Source of the DNA: Sulfitobacter marinus
Lineage (GTDB): Bacteria; Pseudomonadota; Alphaproteobacteria; Rhodobacterales; Rhodobacteraceae
Reading direction: 5' to 3'
Length of the DNA: 64,000 nt
Assembly (NCBI RefSeq): GCF_900116285.1
Contig: NZ_FPAJ01000003.1
Location: 62,001 to 126,000 of the forward strand
Shown: positions 9,349-18,430 of the stretch, in pieces
How positions within the stretch are numbered: position 1 is the first letter of the stretch
Layout of the letters: every line of letters starts with the position of its first letter
Notes under the pieces: model-generated
Databases searched by the model: none
Seen by the model: only the letters and a program-made list of their open reading frames with translations
Told to the model about the DNA's origin: nothing
Made by a program: the position numbers and the translations under genes

Positions 9349-10173
9349 ATGTTCCAACACCGACGTGCAACCAAAGGGCCATTGGCAAGCGCCCTGTCTA
9401 TGGCAGAGCTGGTGTATCATTCCGTCGTCCGGCAGGTGCGCAAGCAGCATAATAATGCCTTTGCCGCAATCGGGATCAACATTTTTCAGGCGATCATCTT
9501 CGTTGGCGTGTTTTACGTGATGTTTTCGATCCTTGGGATGCGCGGCTCTGCTATCCGGGGTGATTTCGTCATCTACATCATGAGCGGCATTTTCCTGTAT
9601 ATGATGCACACGAAAACGGTGACAGCCGTGGTCGGGTCCGAAGGACCGGCAAGCGCGATGATGCAACACGCGCCTATGACCACCATGATCGCCCTGGCAG
9701 CATCCGCATTAGGGTCGCTTTATATCCAGATGCTTTCGCTGGTGATGATCATGTCGGTCTATCACCTCGCGTTTAATCCTGTGGAAATCTACGACTGGTC
9801 GGGCGTGTTTTGCATGATGATGATAGCATGGTTTACCGGTGTTGCGGTGGGCATGGTTTTGCTGGCCATCAAACCATGGGCCCCCTCATTCACGACCATC
9901 TTCACATCGCTGTACCAGCGGGCAAACATGATCGCGTCGGGCAAGATGTTTCTGGCCAACACATTGCCGACCTTCATGCTGGCCATGTTTGACTGGAACC
10001 CGCTTTTCCACATCATTGATCAAGCACGCGGATTTGCGTTTATCAATTACAACCCACGCTACAGTAATTGGGAATACGCCGTCTGGGTCGGTGTGGTTTT
10101 GATGGTGATTGGCCTGATGGGCGAATTTTATACGCGCAAACACGCCTCGGCCAGCTGGAACGCCCGCCGCTAG
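9349..10173 (+). CDS. ABC-2 type polysaccharide export permease
   Basis: 274 residues with about six hydrophobic segments (e.g. IFQAIIFVGVFYVMFSILGM, MFLANTLPTFMLAMF). The amphipathic FQHRRATKGP start and the MAELVYHSVVRQVRKQHNN stretch before the first membrane helix resemble KpsM/Wzm-type permeases. It would form the membrane channel of an ATP-driven glycan exporter. It is divergent from the polysaccharide operon (113-nt gap), which supports that role. No ATPase (KpsT/Wzt) gene follows: alkB is convergent and only 1 nt away. The nucleotide-binding subunit must therefore be encoded elsewhere. Confidence 0.75.
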   Translation: MFQHRRATKGPLASALSMAELVYHSVVRQVRKQHNNAFAAIGINIFQAIIFVGVFYVMFSILGMRGSAIRGDFVIYIMSGIFLYMMHTKTVTAVVGSEGPASAMMQHAPMTTMIALAASALGSLYIQMLSLVMIMSVYHLAFNPVEIYDWSGVFCMMMIAWFTGVAVGMVLLAIKPWAPSFTTIFTSLYQRANMIASGKMFLANTLPTFMLAMFDWNPLFHIIDQARGFAFINYNPRYSNWEYAVWVGVVLMVIGLMGEFYTRKHASASWNARR

Positions 10174-10174
10174 G

Positions 10175-10777
10175 TCAATCCACTACACGCATGGTCAGGT
10201 TGATACGGCCACCCTTGGGCAACAGCTTGGACGACCCTGCGCGGATGCGATCAACGCCATGGTGGTTCAACCGTGCCTCGCCGCCCATCACAACGACATC
10301 CCCCGACTGCAACCAAACACTGTCGGTTTTGCCGCCACGTTTTTGCCCGCCGATGCGAAACAAGGCCTCGTCCCCCAGCGAAACCGATACAACCGGCCAT
10401 CTAAAGTCGGCCTCGTCGCGGTCTTGGTGCATACCCATTTTGGCATCAACGGCGTAGTAATTGATCAGGCAGCATTCAGGCTTGCGTTCCAATCCGGTCA
10501 ATTGGTCCCAGATGGCCATGATCCGATCCGGGATAGCGGGCCAGACCTGACCATCTGGATGCGCCTCTGCATAACGATACCCTTTGGAATCCGTCATCCA
10601 GCCGTATTTCCCGGCCGAAGTCATACGGACCGACATTTTTTGTCCGCCCGGCGTGACGGGACGAAAGAAGGGGGCGGATTTGACCACTGCGCGCACATCG
10701 TCCAGCACCGCCCGCTGCCCAGCCGGATCAAGCAACCCTTTATGGATTTCAAAGCCACGCAACCGCAAAATCGTCAT
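10175..10777 (-). CDS. alkB: Alpha-ketoglutarate-dependent DNA repair dioxygenase
   Basis: 200 residues, close to E. coli AlkB (216). Iron ligands H117-x-D119 (MHQDRDE) and H172/H173 (RLNHHGVDR), and the 2-oxoglutarate-binding arginines R191 and R197 (GGRINLTMRVVD). NYYAVDAKMG is the substrate-side NY-x-x-x-x-x-M/L motif. It oxidatively removes methyl groups from 1-methyladenine and 3-methylcytosine. Monocistronic and divergent from dnaK; convergent with the export permease. No ada-box partner is visible. Confidence 0.93.
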   Translation of the reverse strand: MTILRLRGFEIHKGLLDPAGQRAVLDDVRAVVKSAPFFRPVTPGGQKMSVRMTSAGKYGWMTDSKGYRYAEAHPDGQVWPAIPDRIMAIWDQLTGLERKPECCLINYYAVDAKMGMHQDRDEADFRWPVVSVSLGDEALFRIGGQKRGGKTDSVWLQSGDVVVMGGEARLNHHGVDRIRAGSSKLLPKGGRINLTMRVVD

Positions 10778-10846
10778 TTATTTGCCTCTCACAGCCCGAA
10801 TACGGAAAAATCCATACAGATTCTTCTATTCCTTTCTCATGCAACG

Positions 10847-10876
10847 GTTGCAGGGTCCAGAACTGCTCCTTATATA
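10847..10876 (+). promoter_or_regulatory. Putative RpoH (sigma-32) promoter of dnaK
   Basis: GTTGCAG at 10847-10853, a 14-nt spacer, then CCTTATATA at 10868-10876. This resembles the alphaproteobacterial heat-shock pattern (CTTG ... CYTATNT). It lies about 110 nt before the dnaK ATG in an otherwise featureless leader. No CIRCE inverted repeat is present. Seen by eye only; the first base of the -35 is G instead of C. Confidence 0.55.
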
Positions 10877-10986
10877 CCCATCGAACCGCTGAAGGCATCC
10901 GGCCTTTAGCCTACTAGATCGGGGCGAGGGTGCCACAATGGGCCCTAGTCCCGTGTCATCGCCTTAACTTAATGAGGGATCAAATC

Positions 10987-12897
10987 ATGTCCAAAGTAAT
11001 TGGTATCGACCTAGGAACCACCAACAGCTGTATCGCCATTATGGACGGCAGCCAGCCTCGCGTGATCGAAAACGCAGAAGGTGCACGTACAACACCATCG
11101 ATCGTCGCTTTTACAGATGACGAACGTCTGGTCGGCCAGCCTGCCAAACGGCAAGCGGTCACAAACCCAGAAAACACAATTTTCGGCGTTAAGCGCCTGA
11201 TCGGGCGTCGCAATGATGACCCGGATCTGGCCAAGGACAAAAAGAACCTGCCATTCGCAGTCATCGACGGCGGTAACGGCGATGCATGGGTCGAAGCCAA
11301 AGGCGAGAAATACTCCCCTTCGCAAATCTCGGCGTTCATCCTTGGTAAAATGAAGGAAACAGCGGAATCGTATCTGGGCGAAGAAGTGTCCCAGGCGGTT
11401 ATCACTGTGCCTGCATATTTCAACGACGCCCAGCGTCAGGCTACCAAAGACGCAGGTAAGATTGCCGGCCTCGAAGTGCTGCGGATCATCAACGAACCGA
11501 CAGCGGCGGCTCTGGCTTACGGTCTGGACAAAAAAGAAACGCAAACAATCGCGGTCTATGACCTTGGTGGTGGTACATTCGACGTAACCATCCTGGAAAT
11601 CGACGACGGTCTGTTCGAAGTGAAATCCACCAACGGGGACACATTCCTAGGCGGCGAAGACTTTGACATGCGCATCGTGAACTACCTTGCGGAAGAGTTC
11701 AAAAAATCCAACGGCGTTGACCTGACCAAAGACAAGATGGCGCTTCAGCGCCTGAAAGAAGCGGCAGAGAAAGCCAAGATCGAACTGTCCAGCGCAAGCC
11801 AGACAGAGATCAACCAGCCGTTCATCTCGATGGGCAAAGACGGTTCGCCGTTGCACATGGTTATGAAACTGACCCGCTCCAAACTTGAGCAGTTGGTTGG
11901 CGACCTGATCAAATCCTCGATGAAGCCATGTGCCGCTGCGTTGAAAGACGCGGGTATCTCGGCCTCTGACATCGACGAAGTTGTTCTGGTTGGTGGTATG
12001 ACCCGCATGCCGCGCGTCATCGAAGAAGTGACCAAATTCTTTGGCAAAGAGCCGCACAAGGGTGTGAACCCTGACGAGGTTGTTGCCATGGGTGCGGCCA
12101 TTCAGGCCGGTGTTCTGCAAGGCGACGTTAAAGACGTTGTTCTGCTTGACGTCACACCGCTGAGCCTTGGTATCGAAACATTGGGCGGTGTATTCACCCG
12201 TCTGATTGATCGTAACACCACGATCCCGACCAAAAAGTCTCAGGTGTTCTCGACCGCAGAAGACAACCAGAATGCTGTGACCATCCGCGTGTTCCAAGGC
12301 GAACGCGAAATGGCTGCGGACAACAAGCTCCTCGGTGCCTTTAACCTGGAAAACATCCCGCCAGCACCACGCGGTATGCCCCAGATCGAAGTGACCTTTG
12401 ACATTGACGCGAACGGTATCGTTGCTGTTGGCGCGCTGGATAAGGGCACTGGCAAAGAGCAAAAGATCACGATCCAGGCTTCTGGTGGTTTGTCCGATGC
12501 GGATATCGAACAGATGGTGAAAGACGCCGAAGACAACGCGGACGCAGACAAAGAGCGTCGCGCGCTGATCGAAGCGAAAAACCAGGCGGAATCGCTGATC
12601 CACTCGACAGAAAAGTCGCTGGAAGAGCATTCTGACAAGGTTGACCCAACCACCGTCGAAGCGATCGAACTGGCCATCGCGGCCCTGAACGATGAGCTGG
12701 AAACCGATAACGTCGAAAAGATCAAATCGGGCATTCAGAACGTCACCGAAGCAGCGATGAAACTGGGCGAAGCCATCTATAAGGCCGCTCAAGACAGCAA
12801 CGAAGACGTGGCCGAGGCGGCGGACGAGCCCCAAGGTGGCGACGACGACATCCTTGATGCCGACTTCGAAGATCTGGACGACAACAAGCGCACGTAA
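10987..12897 (+). CDS. dnaK: Chaperone protein DnaK (Hsp70)
   Basis: 636 residues from ATG 10987, preceded by GAGGGA at 10974-10979. The frame is open to 10930, but the upstream codons are not DnaK-like. ATPase motifs: [11 protein letters not shown] (phosphate-1), [17 protein letters not shown] (phosphate-2), [13 protein letters not shown] (adenosine). The substrate-binding domain follows ([13 protein letters not shown] from about residue 385) and the acidic C-terminus ends [13 protein letters not shown], a typical cap. ATP-driven refolding chaperone that works with DnaJ encoded 77 nt downstream. The RpoH-like promoter upstream indicates heat-shock control. Confidence 0.99.
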   Translation: MSKVIGIDLGTTNSCIAIMDGSQPRVIENAEGARTTPSIVAFTDDERLVGQPAKRQAVTNPENTIFGVKRLIGRRNDDPDLAKDKKNLPFAVIDGGNGDAWVEAKGEKYSPSQISAFILGKMKETAESYLGEEVSQAVITVPAYFNDAQRQATKDAGKIAGLEVLRIINEPTAAALAYGLDKKETQTIAVYDLGGGTFDVTILEIDDGLFEVKSTNGDTFLGGEDFDMRIVNYLAEEFKKSNGVDLTKDKMALQRLKEAAEKAKIELSSASQTEINQPFISMGKDGSPLHMVMKLTRSKLEQLVGDLIKSSMKPCAAALKDAGISASDIDEVVLVGGMTRMPRVIEEVTKFFGKEPHKGVNPDEVVAMGAAIQAGVLQGDVKDVVLLDVTPLSLGIETLGGVFTRLIDRNTTIPTKKSQVFSTAEDNQNAVTIRVFQGEREMAADNKLLGAFNLENIPPAPRGMPQIEVTFDIDANGIVAVGALDKGTGKEQKITIQASGGLSDADIEQMVKDAEDNADADKERRALIEAKNQAESLIHSTEKSLEEHSDKVDPTTVEAIELAIAALNDELETDNVEKIKSGIQNVTEAAMKLGEAIYKAAQDSNEDVAEAADEPQGGDDDILDADFEDLDDNKRT

Positions 12898-12920
12898 GTG
12901 TGCCATTGAAACCACTGATG

Positions 12921-12947
12921 GGGCCGGTCCGATTGCAGGGCCGGCCC
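12921..12947 (+). other. Hairpin in the dnaK-dnaJ intergenic gap
   Basis: GGGCCGG (12921-12927) pairs with CCGGCCC (12941-12947) around a 13-nt loop, 23 nt after the dnaK stop and 28 nt before the dnaJ ATG. There is no U-tract, so it is not a classic terminator. A likely role is protecting or partly attenuating the dnaK message so that DnaK is made in excess over DnaJ. Confidence 0.5.
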
Positions 12948-12974
12948 GTCATGTTTCAACGCAGGAGCTAATTC

Positions 12975-14135
12975 ATGGCCAAACGTGACTATTACGAGAT
13001 ACTAGGCGTTGCCAAAGGGGCATCCGCCGACGAGATCAAAAAAGGCTATCGTAAAAAAGCCAAGGAATTGCACCCCGACCGCAATGCCGACAACCCCAAG
13101 GCCGAAGCCCAGTTCAAAGAGGCGAACGAAGCCTATGAGGTTCTGAAAAGCGCCGAGAAAAAAGCCGCCTACGACCGTTATGGTCACGCCGCTTTCGAAG
13201 GTGGTATGGGCGGCGGCGGTCAGCGCCCCGGCGGTTTCGGCGGCGGCGGTGGTCAGGGCGATTTCTCGTCTGCCTTCTCTGATGTGTTCGACGACCTGTT
13301 CGGCGACTTTATGGGCCAACGCGGTGGTGGCAGCGGCGGACGCCGTGCCGCGCGCGGGGCCGATTTGCGGTACAACCTTGGCATCACCCTCGAGGAAGCA
13401 TTCAAGGGGATGCAGAAATCAATCAATGTTCCCACCTCAGTGGCGTGCGATTCCTGTAACGGATCGGGTGCAGAAGGCGGTGCCGAACCCACAACCTGCC
13501 CCACCTGTTCGGGCATGGGTAAGGTACGAGCGCAGCAGGGTTTCTTTACCGTTGAACGCACCTGTCCGACCTGTTCCGGCATGGGCCAGATCGTTAAAAA
13601 CCCCTGCAAGGCTTGCCGGGGCGCAGGCCGCGTTGAAAAAGACCGCGCGCTGTCTGTGAACATTCCTGCCGGTGTCGAAACCGGTACACGCATCCGTCTG
13701 GCTGGCGAAGGCGAGGCCGGCATGCGTGGCGGGCCGTCGGGCGATCTGTACATCTTTATTGAAGTGCAAGATCACGAGCTGTTTGAGCGTGACGGGCCGA
13801 ACCTGTTCTGCCGCGTTCCCGTATCGATGAGCACAGCAGCCTTGGGCGGAAGCATTGAGGTGCCGACCATTGATGGCGGCCGGGGCCGTGTGCAAATTCC
13901 GGCAGGCAGCCAGTCGGGCCGTCAAATGCGGTTGCGCAATAAAGGCATGCCGCCCCTGCGCGGCGGTGGCACCGGCGATATGATTATCGAACTGGCCGTC
14001 GAAACGCCTGTGAACCTGACCGGCCGCCAAAAGGAATTGCTGCAAGAGTTTGAAAAGGAATCCGAGAACAATAACCCGGAATCCAGCAGCTTCTTTTCCT
14101 CGGTCAAATCCTTTTGGGATACGATGAAGGGCTAA
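12975..14135 (+). CDS. dnaJ: Chaperone protein DnaJ (Hsp40)
   Basis: 386 residues. J domain at 3-70 with the HPD tripeptide ([10 protein letters not shown]) that stimulates DnaK. A Gly/Phe-rich linker (about 75-120) follows. Four zinc-binding CxxCxGxG repeats are complete: [32 protein letters not shown]. The C-terminal substrate-binding domain follows. Co-chaperone of DnaK and co-transcribed with it. Preceded by GCAGGAG a few bases before the ATG. A U-less GC hairpin lies just after its stop. Confidence 0.98.
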   Translation: MAKRDYYEILGVAKGASADEIKKGYRKKAKELHPDRNADNPKAEAQFKEANEAYEVLKSAEKKAAYDRYGHAAFEGGMGGGGQRPGGFGGGGGQGDFSSAFSDVFDDLFGDFMGQRGGGSGGRRAARGADLRYNLGITLEEAFKGMQKSINVPTSVACDSCNGSGAEGGAEPTTCPTCSGMGKVRAQQGFFTVERTCPTCSGMGQIVKNPCKACRGAGRVEKDRALSVNIPAGVETGTRIRLAGEGEAGMRGGPSGDLYIFIEVQDHELFERDGPNLFCRVPVSMSTAALGGSIEVPTIDGGRGRVQIPAGSQSGRQMRLRNKGMPPLRGGGTGDMIIELAVETPVNLTGRQKELLQEFEKESENNNPESSSFFSSVKSFWDTMKG

Positions 14136-14140
14136 CAACA

Positions 14141-14166
14141 AGGTGGGGCACTTGTCCGCCCCACCT
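14141..14166 (+). terminator. GC-rich hairpin after dnaJ
   Basis: AGGTGGGGC (14141-14149) and GCCCCACCT (14158-14166) form a perfect 9-bp stem with an 8-nt loop, beginning 5 nt after the dnaJ stop. The run downstream is not U-rich, so termination may be inefficient or Rho-assisted. It is the likely end of the dnaKJ transcript. Confidence 0.5.
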
Positions 14167-14235
14167 GACCCTGCTGCACGGACAGAAACGCCTAAATTAA
14201 CGCAATCCTAACCACCCCTGCTAAATGGTGTGGGT

Positions 14236-14997
14236 ATGCGGAAAAATGCCCCCTCTTTTGCTGATCCCGTGTTCCCGTTTCTACGAGACGAGGCCACGCA
14301 GATCGCCCCCACTTCGGGCAAGCAACCCTCCTATATTGCCAATCACCGCCAAAGGTTGCGTGCGCGGTTCATGCAAGGCGGGGCGGACCCGCTGCCCGAT
14401 TATGAACTGCTGGAACTGGTGTTGTTCCGCGCCATCCCGCGCCGTGATGTCAAACCCCTTGCCAATGCATTGATGGAAAGTTTCGGCGATTTTAACCGTG
14501 TCATCACCGCGCCCGAAGCTCGCTTGCGAGATATTTGCGGTGTGGGCGACGCCGTTATCGTGGAGCTAAAGATCGTCGAAGCCGCCGCCCACCGCATGGC
14601 CCGGTCAAAAATCATGCAGCAACATGTTGTGTCCAGCTGGGATGCGCTTTTGGATTATTGCCACACGGTCATGGCTCATCGCGAAACCGAACAGTTCCGC
14701 GTGCTGTATCTGGACCGCAAGAACGTCATCATCGCAGACGAGGAACAGGCCAAGGGAACGGTTGATCATGTTCCTGTCTACCCGCGCGAAGTTGCCAAGC
14801 GCGCGCTTGAGCTGAACGCCAGCGCGTTGATTTTGGTACATAATCACCCCTCAGGTGATCCGACCCCCTCGCAAGCGGACATTGATATGACCGGGCAGGT
14901 TTTATCCGCCTGCACGGCGCTCGGGATGACCTTGCATGATCATTTAATCATCGGAAAATCAACCGAGCTCAGCTTTCGCGCCGACGGGTATATATAG
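14236..14997 (+). CDS. radC: JAB1/MPN-domain DNA repair protein RadC
   Basis: 253 residues from ATG 14236 (a GTG two codons upstream is also possible). N-terminal helix-hairpin-helix-like region (about 50-115, with DICGVGDAVIVELKIVEA), then the JAMM metal site: HNHPSGDPTPSQAD from about residue 203, giving H-x-H ... D. YPREVAKRALELNASALILV precedes it as in RadC proteins. Predicted metal-dependent hydrolase; its biochemical role remains unclear despite the repair name. Stands alone between dnaJ and the hemerythrin-like gene. Confidence 0.95.
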   Translation: MRKNAPSFADPVFPFLRDEATQIAPTSGKQPSYIANHRQRLRARFMQGGADPLPDYELLELVLFRAIPRRDVKPLANALMESFGDFNRVITAPEARLRDICGVGDAVIVELKIVEAAAHRMARSKIMQQHVVSSWDALLDYCHTVMAHRETEQFRVLYLDRKNVIIADEEQAKGTVDHVPVYPREVAKRALELNASALILVHNHPSGDPTPSQADIDMTGQVLSACTALGMTLHDHLIIGKSTELSFRADGYI

Positions 14998-15051
14998 GCT
15001 GCGACAAGCCTGTTCAGAATTGCGGAATTTACCACGCGCGCTGCAGCTAGT

Positions 15052-15651
15052 ATGACGTTTTCTATGATTGATATGCCAATCCCAGATGACTTGTCCCTGT
15101 CGCAGCGCAGCGGTTTACCCGATGCGCTGCGCAGCCTGATCGAGGCGTACCCCCGCGCCGGATGGGCGCAAAACCCGAATTATTCTCAGCTGATTGCCTT
15201 TTGGCTGGACCGGCACCTGATGTTTCGCCGCCTTCTGGATCAATTGGACAGCGATGCCAAATCAGCGATGGACCGGATTGAGGAACCCGATCAATATAAA
15301 CGCAAACTACACCGGTTTGGCGGCATGTTGATCAACGAACTTCACGGCCATCATCAAATCGAAGACGCCCAGTATTTTCCGATCATGTCAAAGCTTGAGA
15401 AGAGCGCCGAGCGGGGGTTTGATATTCTTGATGCCGATCATCACAGCCTTGATGGCATCCTGTCAGACCTCGCAAACAGCGCCAATGCTGTGTTGCAACA
15501 TGACGGCGCGGCGGGCGGGTTTATCGATGCGACAGCGGCGCTAAAGGGCCAGCTTGATGCCTTTCGACCGATGCTGAACCGCCATCTGACGGACGAGGAA
15601 GAATTGGTCGTACCGGTGCTGTTAAAATACGATCCGCCGCAGTTTCGCTAA
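15052..15651 (+). CDS. Hemerythrin HHE-domain protein
   Basis: 199 residues, all-helical. The expected di-iron ligands are in order: H55 (LDRHLMF), H98/H101 and E104 (LHGHHQIED), H130/H131 (DADHHSLD), H178 and D181/E182 (NRHLTDEEE). Soluble O2-, NO- or iron-binding protein, often tied to oxidative or nitrosative stress. The ATG at 15052 is weakly supported by a ribosome-binding site; 15064 or 15073 are alternatives. Its 3' end overlaps the convergent OmpA-chimera gene by 4 nt. Confidence 0.85.
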   Translation: MTFSMIDMPIPDDLSLSQRSGLPDALRSLIEAYPRAGWAQNPNYSQLIAFWLDRHLMFRRLLDQLDSDAKSAMDRIEEPDQYKRKLHRFGGMLINELHGHHQIEDAQYFPIMSKLEKSAERGFDILDADHHSLDGILSDLANSANAVLQHDGAAGGFIDATAALKGQLDAFRPMLNRHLTDEEELVVPVLLKYDPPQFR

Positions 15652-17210
15652 CGCACCCAAACTTCGACGCGCCGGTTTACTTGGCGCCCCCAAGAACTGT
15701 CATCGCAGGCCATTAGCATGGCCTCGCCAAATGCATCTACGTCCAATGTCACGCGATCCAGATTGACGGTAACCGCTGCGGTCGTCACCGCCCGGCGCAC
15801 GGCCTTGGCGCGGCGCAGGGCGATTTTCCGGTTCGCTTCCGGGCCCCCTTCGCTATCGCTGAACCCCACAAACAGCAAACGGCGCGCGTCATACTGGCCA
15901 AGCTCCAGCGCACGGGCCAGTTGCTGCACATTTGACCGTGATTGCGCATCCAGCCGGGCCGACCCCGCTTCGAAGCGGAAAGTCGTGGACAGCCGCGCCA
16001 TGGGGGTCAATGTCCTGGTCATGCGTTGCAGATCTTTTAACGTGGTACCTTCCCCGGCCACGCTGATTGCATTGGCAAAACGGTTTCCCTGATCGTTAAC
16101 CGAAATTTCTTCTGGTGCTTGGTCTACGAATCCGGCCCTGCGGATCACGATCTGAGCCGTGGGGCTGCGGGTGAAGGAAAGGAAGTCACGCGCCAGCTGC
16201 GGTAGTCGCCGGGCTGGAAAATACAAGAACATGGGCGCTGTCAGGGGGTAGTCTTCGGTTTTGACGGTCCGGCGGGACGCGTCCAGCTCAAAGCCGCAGT
16301 CCCCTGTCAGGGTAAGCACATCAGTATTTCGCCGCTCAGCATAGCTGGTAATTCCCAAGGCAAATGTATCACGGGCCACCGCCTTGGCCAGATCACCGGG
16401 CAAGATGTGCCGCGTGACTTCCGCCGCCAGTTCCAAACCTGCCGGGCGCAAAACCTGATCATCGATCGCCTGCGCCAATCCACTGCTGTCGTTGGGCAGG
16501 TGTAAATCAATCGGCGCGTCGGGCCCGCCCAGATCGTTCCAATTTGATATCTCAGCCGCGAAAACCCGCGCTAATGTAGCTGGGGAAATGGACCTGATCG
16601 GATTTGACGGCGACACAACGGGTACGACCGCATCAAGCGCCAGAACACGGCTGCGGTTCGGGCCGGTCATGTCGCCAAGCCCCGCCTCGCGGGCGCGCAG
16701 CCGTTCCTGCGGGCGCATTTCACGCAGCGACATTACAATATCGGCTTCATCGGCCAGTAAATCGGCAAACCCTTCGTCAGAATTGCTGCCGTGAAACATA
16801 AAGCGGCCAACCGGCTCGTTGGTTTTCTGGTCTTCCAGCCGGTAGCTAAAATGGGTGTCATCGCCGTCTTGGCGCAGGGCACGGTATCCACTGCGTTTCG
16901 CAAAGGCATCGATCAAGGCAGGCATCAAAACCTGCGCCATCGTCGCCGACCCGGACAACCGAAGCTCTGCGACGTATTTGTCAAGGTTCGGACACCCCGG
17001 GCCCGCGCATTGGACCCCGGACCCATCGACGGTCAGTTCACCATATTCAGTGTCGATCCGGTAAAATTCACCATCAAAACCAAGCAACGTACCGCTTAGT
17101 TCAATCTTGCCATCGCGTGAGGTAAGCGCCACATCTTGCGCCGCGAGCTGCGCGGTTCCGCCAGATAGGAAAAGTGCGGCGAAAACCGCCGCACGTAGGG
17201 AAGTGAGCAT
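15648..17210 (-). CDS. Phosphate-type substrate-binding domain fused to OmpA domain
   Basis: 520 residues with an N-terminal signal peptide (cleavage near TAQLAAQ, residues 19-25). After an ~60-residue leader domain with a C-x4-C pair (C68, C73), residues ~82-370 resemble PstS-like periplasmic binding proteins: RLSGSATMAQVLMPALIDAF, then FHGSNSDEGF and ISNWNDLGG. Residues ~400-520 are an OmpA/Pal-type peptidoglycan-binding domain (SARLDAQSRSNVQQLARAL, then LFVGFSDSEG, NRKIALRRAKAVR). It is thus a periplasmic ligand binder tethered to the cell wall, probably a sensor or scavenger. No phosphate ABC transporter is adjacent. Confidence 0.8.
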   Translation of the reverse strand: MLTSLRAAVFAALFLSGGTAQLAAQDVALTSRDGKIELSGTLLGFDGEFYRIDTEYGELTVDGSGVQCAGPGCPNLDKYVAELRLSGSATMAQVLMPALIDAFAKRSGYRALRQDGDDTHFSYRLEDQKTNEPVGRFMFHGSNSDEGFADLLADEADIVMSLREMRPQERLRAREAGLGDMTGPNRSRVLALDAVVPVVSPSNPIRSISPATLARVFAAEISNWNDLGGPDAPIDLHLPNDSSGLAQAIDDQVLRPAGLELAAEVTRHILPGDLAKAVARDTFALGITSYAERRNTDVLTLTGDCGFELDASRRTVKTEDYPLTAPMFLYFPARRLPQLARDFLSFTRSPTAQIVIRRAGFVDQAPEEISVNDQGNRFANAISVAGEGTTLKDLQRMTRTLTPMARLSTTFRFEAGSARLDAQSRSNVQQLARALELGQYDARRLLFVGFSDSEGGPEANRKIALRRAKAVRRAVTTAAVTVNLDRVTLDVDAFGEAMLMACDDSSWGRQVNRRVEVWVR

Positions 17211-17226
17211 GTGACCTCAGCTTAAT

Positions 17227-18234
17227 TCAGTTACTGGCGAGTTTCAGGTCTTCAAGCAAATTATTCAACACCAGAAAGCTGCCCACGGCATCACAGTCAG
17301 GGACAGACAGTGTCAGATCACGTATGCGGACGCCATCATCCGGCATCATCTCCAACGTCTGGGCTTCGATCTCTTCGCCGCAGTTGGCGGTTGTTACTTC
17401 GGCCTCAACGCTAAGCGCGACACCGCCACTTCCATGACCATGGTCGGCTGGAAATGTATATACTTCGGCGAGCATCGGGGACGCCGCATTTTTATCGCCA
17501 TTCAGGATGACAAAGCCGCCTTCGCCAGTGATGGCGGACGCCCTATCGCGCGGATTTCCCGCCCAGATATGGCCCGCGTCGTCATAACCGGCACCCATCT
17601 CAAATGCGTGTATTTGGAAACCAGCCACGTCTCTCCACTGTAAAACCACGCGGCGAAAATCAACCAGATCGATAACCTCGGTCTGCGCGACGGCACCATC
17701 GCCATTCCCAAAAGCAAGCACAAAAACCGCTGTTTCGCTCAGCGCTGGAACCTGAATGTCCAGGCCGCCAGTAGACGATGTGGTATGGGTGAAAATCATG
17801 CCTTTGTGGTGAATGTTGATCCGTTCGTTGGGAAGGCATGGCGCATCAAGCGTCACGTTTACCATCGCCGCCGCCATCGGGCGTGCCTCGGCAATGATAT
17901 CGCAGGAATCGGGGGTGGCCTGCGGCACTATCTCAAGCGCAGGGCTCTCACCCTTGGATGCCGCTGCCAGAGTTACAATGGTATCAGGGTCAGCTAGGGT
18001 ATCGCCAGTAAGACCGGCCTGAACATCAAAAGCAGCCGATGTCAGCTCGATATCTTGAACTTCAAGGATCGTTGTTTTCGCATCCAAAGCCTCAAGCTGC
18101 CGTTCACGCGCGTCCGCCTTGGATGCGGTGCCGTACCGTTCCATCGCCACGTCAGAGCTTTGCATGATAAAGCCGATACCCAAGGCACAACCCAGCGTTC
18201 CTGCAGCGGTAAGGATTTCTTTTGTACGAGACAT
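17227..18234 (-). CDS. Conserved hypothetical protein with single N-terminal membrane segment
   Basis: 335 residues from ATG 18234 with GAGG nine bases upstream; a TTG two codons earlier is possible. I do not recognise a functional family. An N-terminal hydrophobic stretch (ILTAAGTLGCALGIGFIM, about 7-24) should anchor or export it. The remainder is acidic, low in aromatic residues and apparently beta-rich, with scattered cysteines (SCDII, APCLPNE, ANCGEE, VPDCDAV) suitable for periplasmic disulfides. It contains GYDDAGHIWAGNPRDRA and a His/Gly run HGHGSGG. Databases often label roseobacter homologues 'translocase' without evidence. It sits 16 nt upstream of the OmpA-chimera gene, same strand, so the two probably form an operon. 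Confidence 0.7.
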   Translation of the reverse strand: MSRTKEILTAAGTLGCALGIGFIMQSSDVAMERYGTASKADARERQLEALDAKTTILEVQDIELTSAAFDVQAGLTGDTLADPDTIVTLAAASKGESPALEIVPQATPDSCDIIAEARPMAAAMVNVTLDAPCLPNERINIHHKGMIFTHTTSSTGGLDIQVPALSETAVFVLAFGNGDGAVAQTEVIDLVDFRRVVLQWRDVAGFQIHAFEMGAGYDDAGHIWAGNPRDRASAITGEGGFVILNGDKNAASPMLAEVYTFPADHGHGSGGVALSVEAEVTTANCGEEIEAQTLEMMPDDGVRIRDLTLSVPDCDAVGSFLVLNNLLEDLKLASN

Positions 18235-18247
18235 GTCCAAGACCTCA

Positions 18248-18264
18248 CTGGGAATGATTCCCAG
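18248..18264. promoter_or_regulatory. Perfect 8-bp inverted repeat at the 17227-18234 gene start
   Basis: CTGGGAAT-g-ATTCCCAG, a perfect palindrome with one central base, ending 13 nt upstream of the ATG at 18234 and immediately beside its GAGG (plus-strand CCTC at 18243-18246). It could be an operator or a small RNA hairpin that affects ribosome access. No second copy seen in the window. Confidence 0.45.
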
Positions 18265-18430
18265 CTAAACGTCGTACAAAACCACGTCGAAGCTAAGGCA
18301 AGGCAAAGGTATGAATCTGGCTTTTTCTGGGCAAGATGCTTGGCAGATCAGATGTGGTAGTAACCTTTGCTATACTTAGAAAAGGCACCACCTTCGTAAG
18401 TAGTCAGCTCTTTTCAATAGACATGACCGG

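Noticed and set aside
11647-12915. A 422-codon open frame on the strand opposite dnaK
   Set aside because: It mirrors the codon bias of dnaK, has no ribosome site and resembles no protein; DnaK on the other strand is certain. Long antisense frames are a known artefact opposite strongly biased genes.
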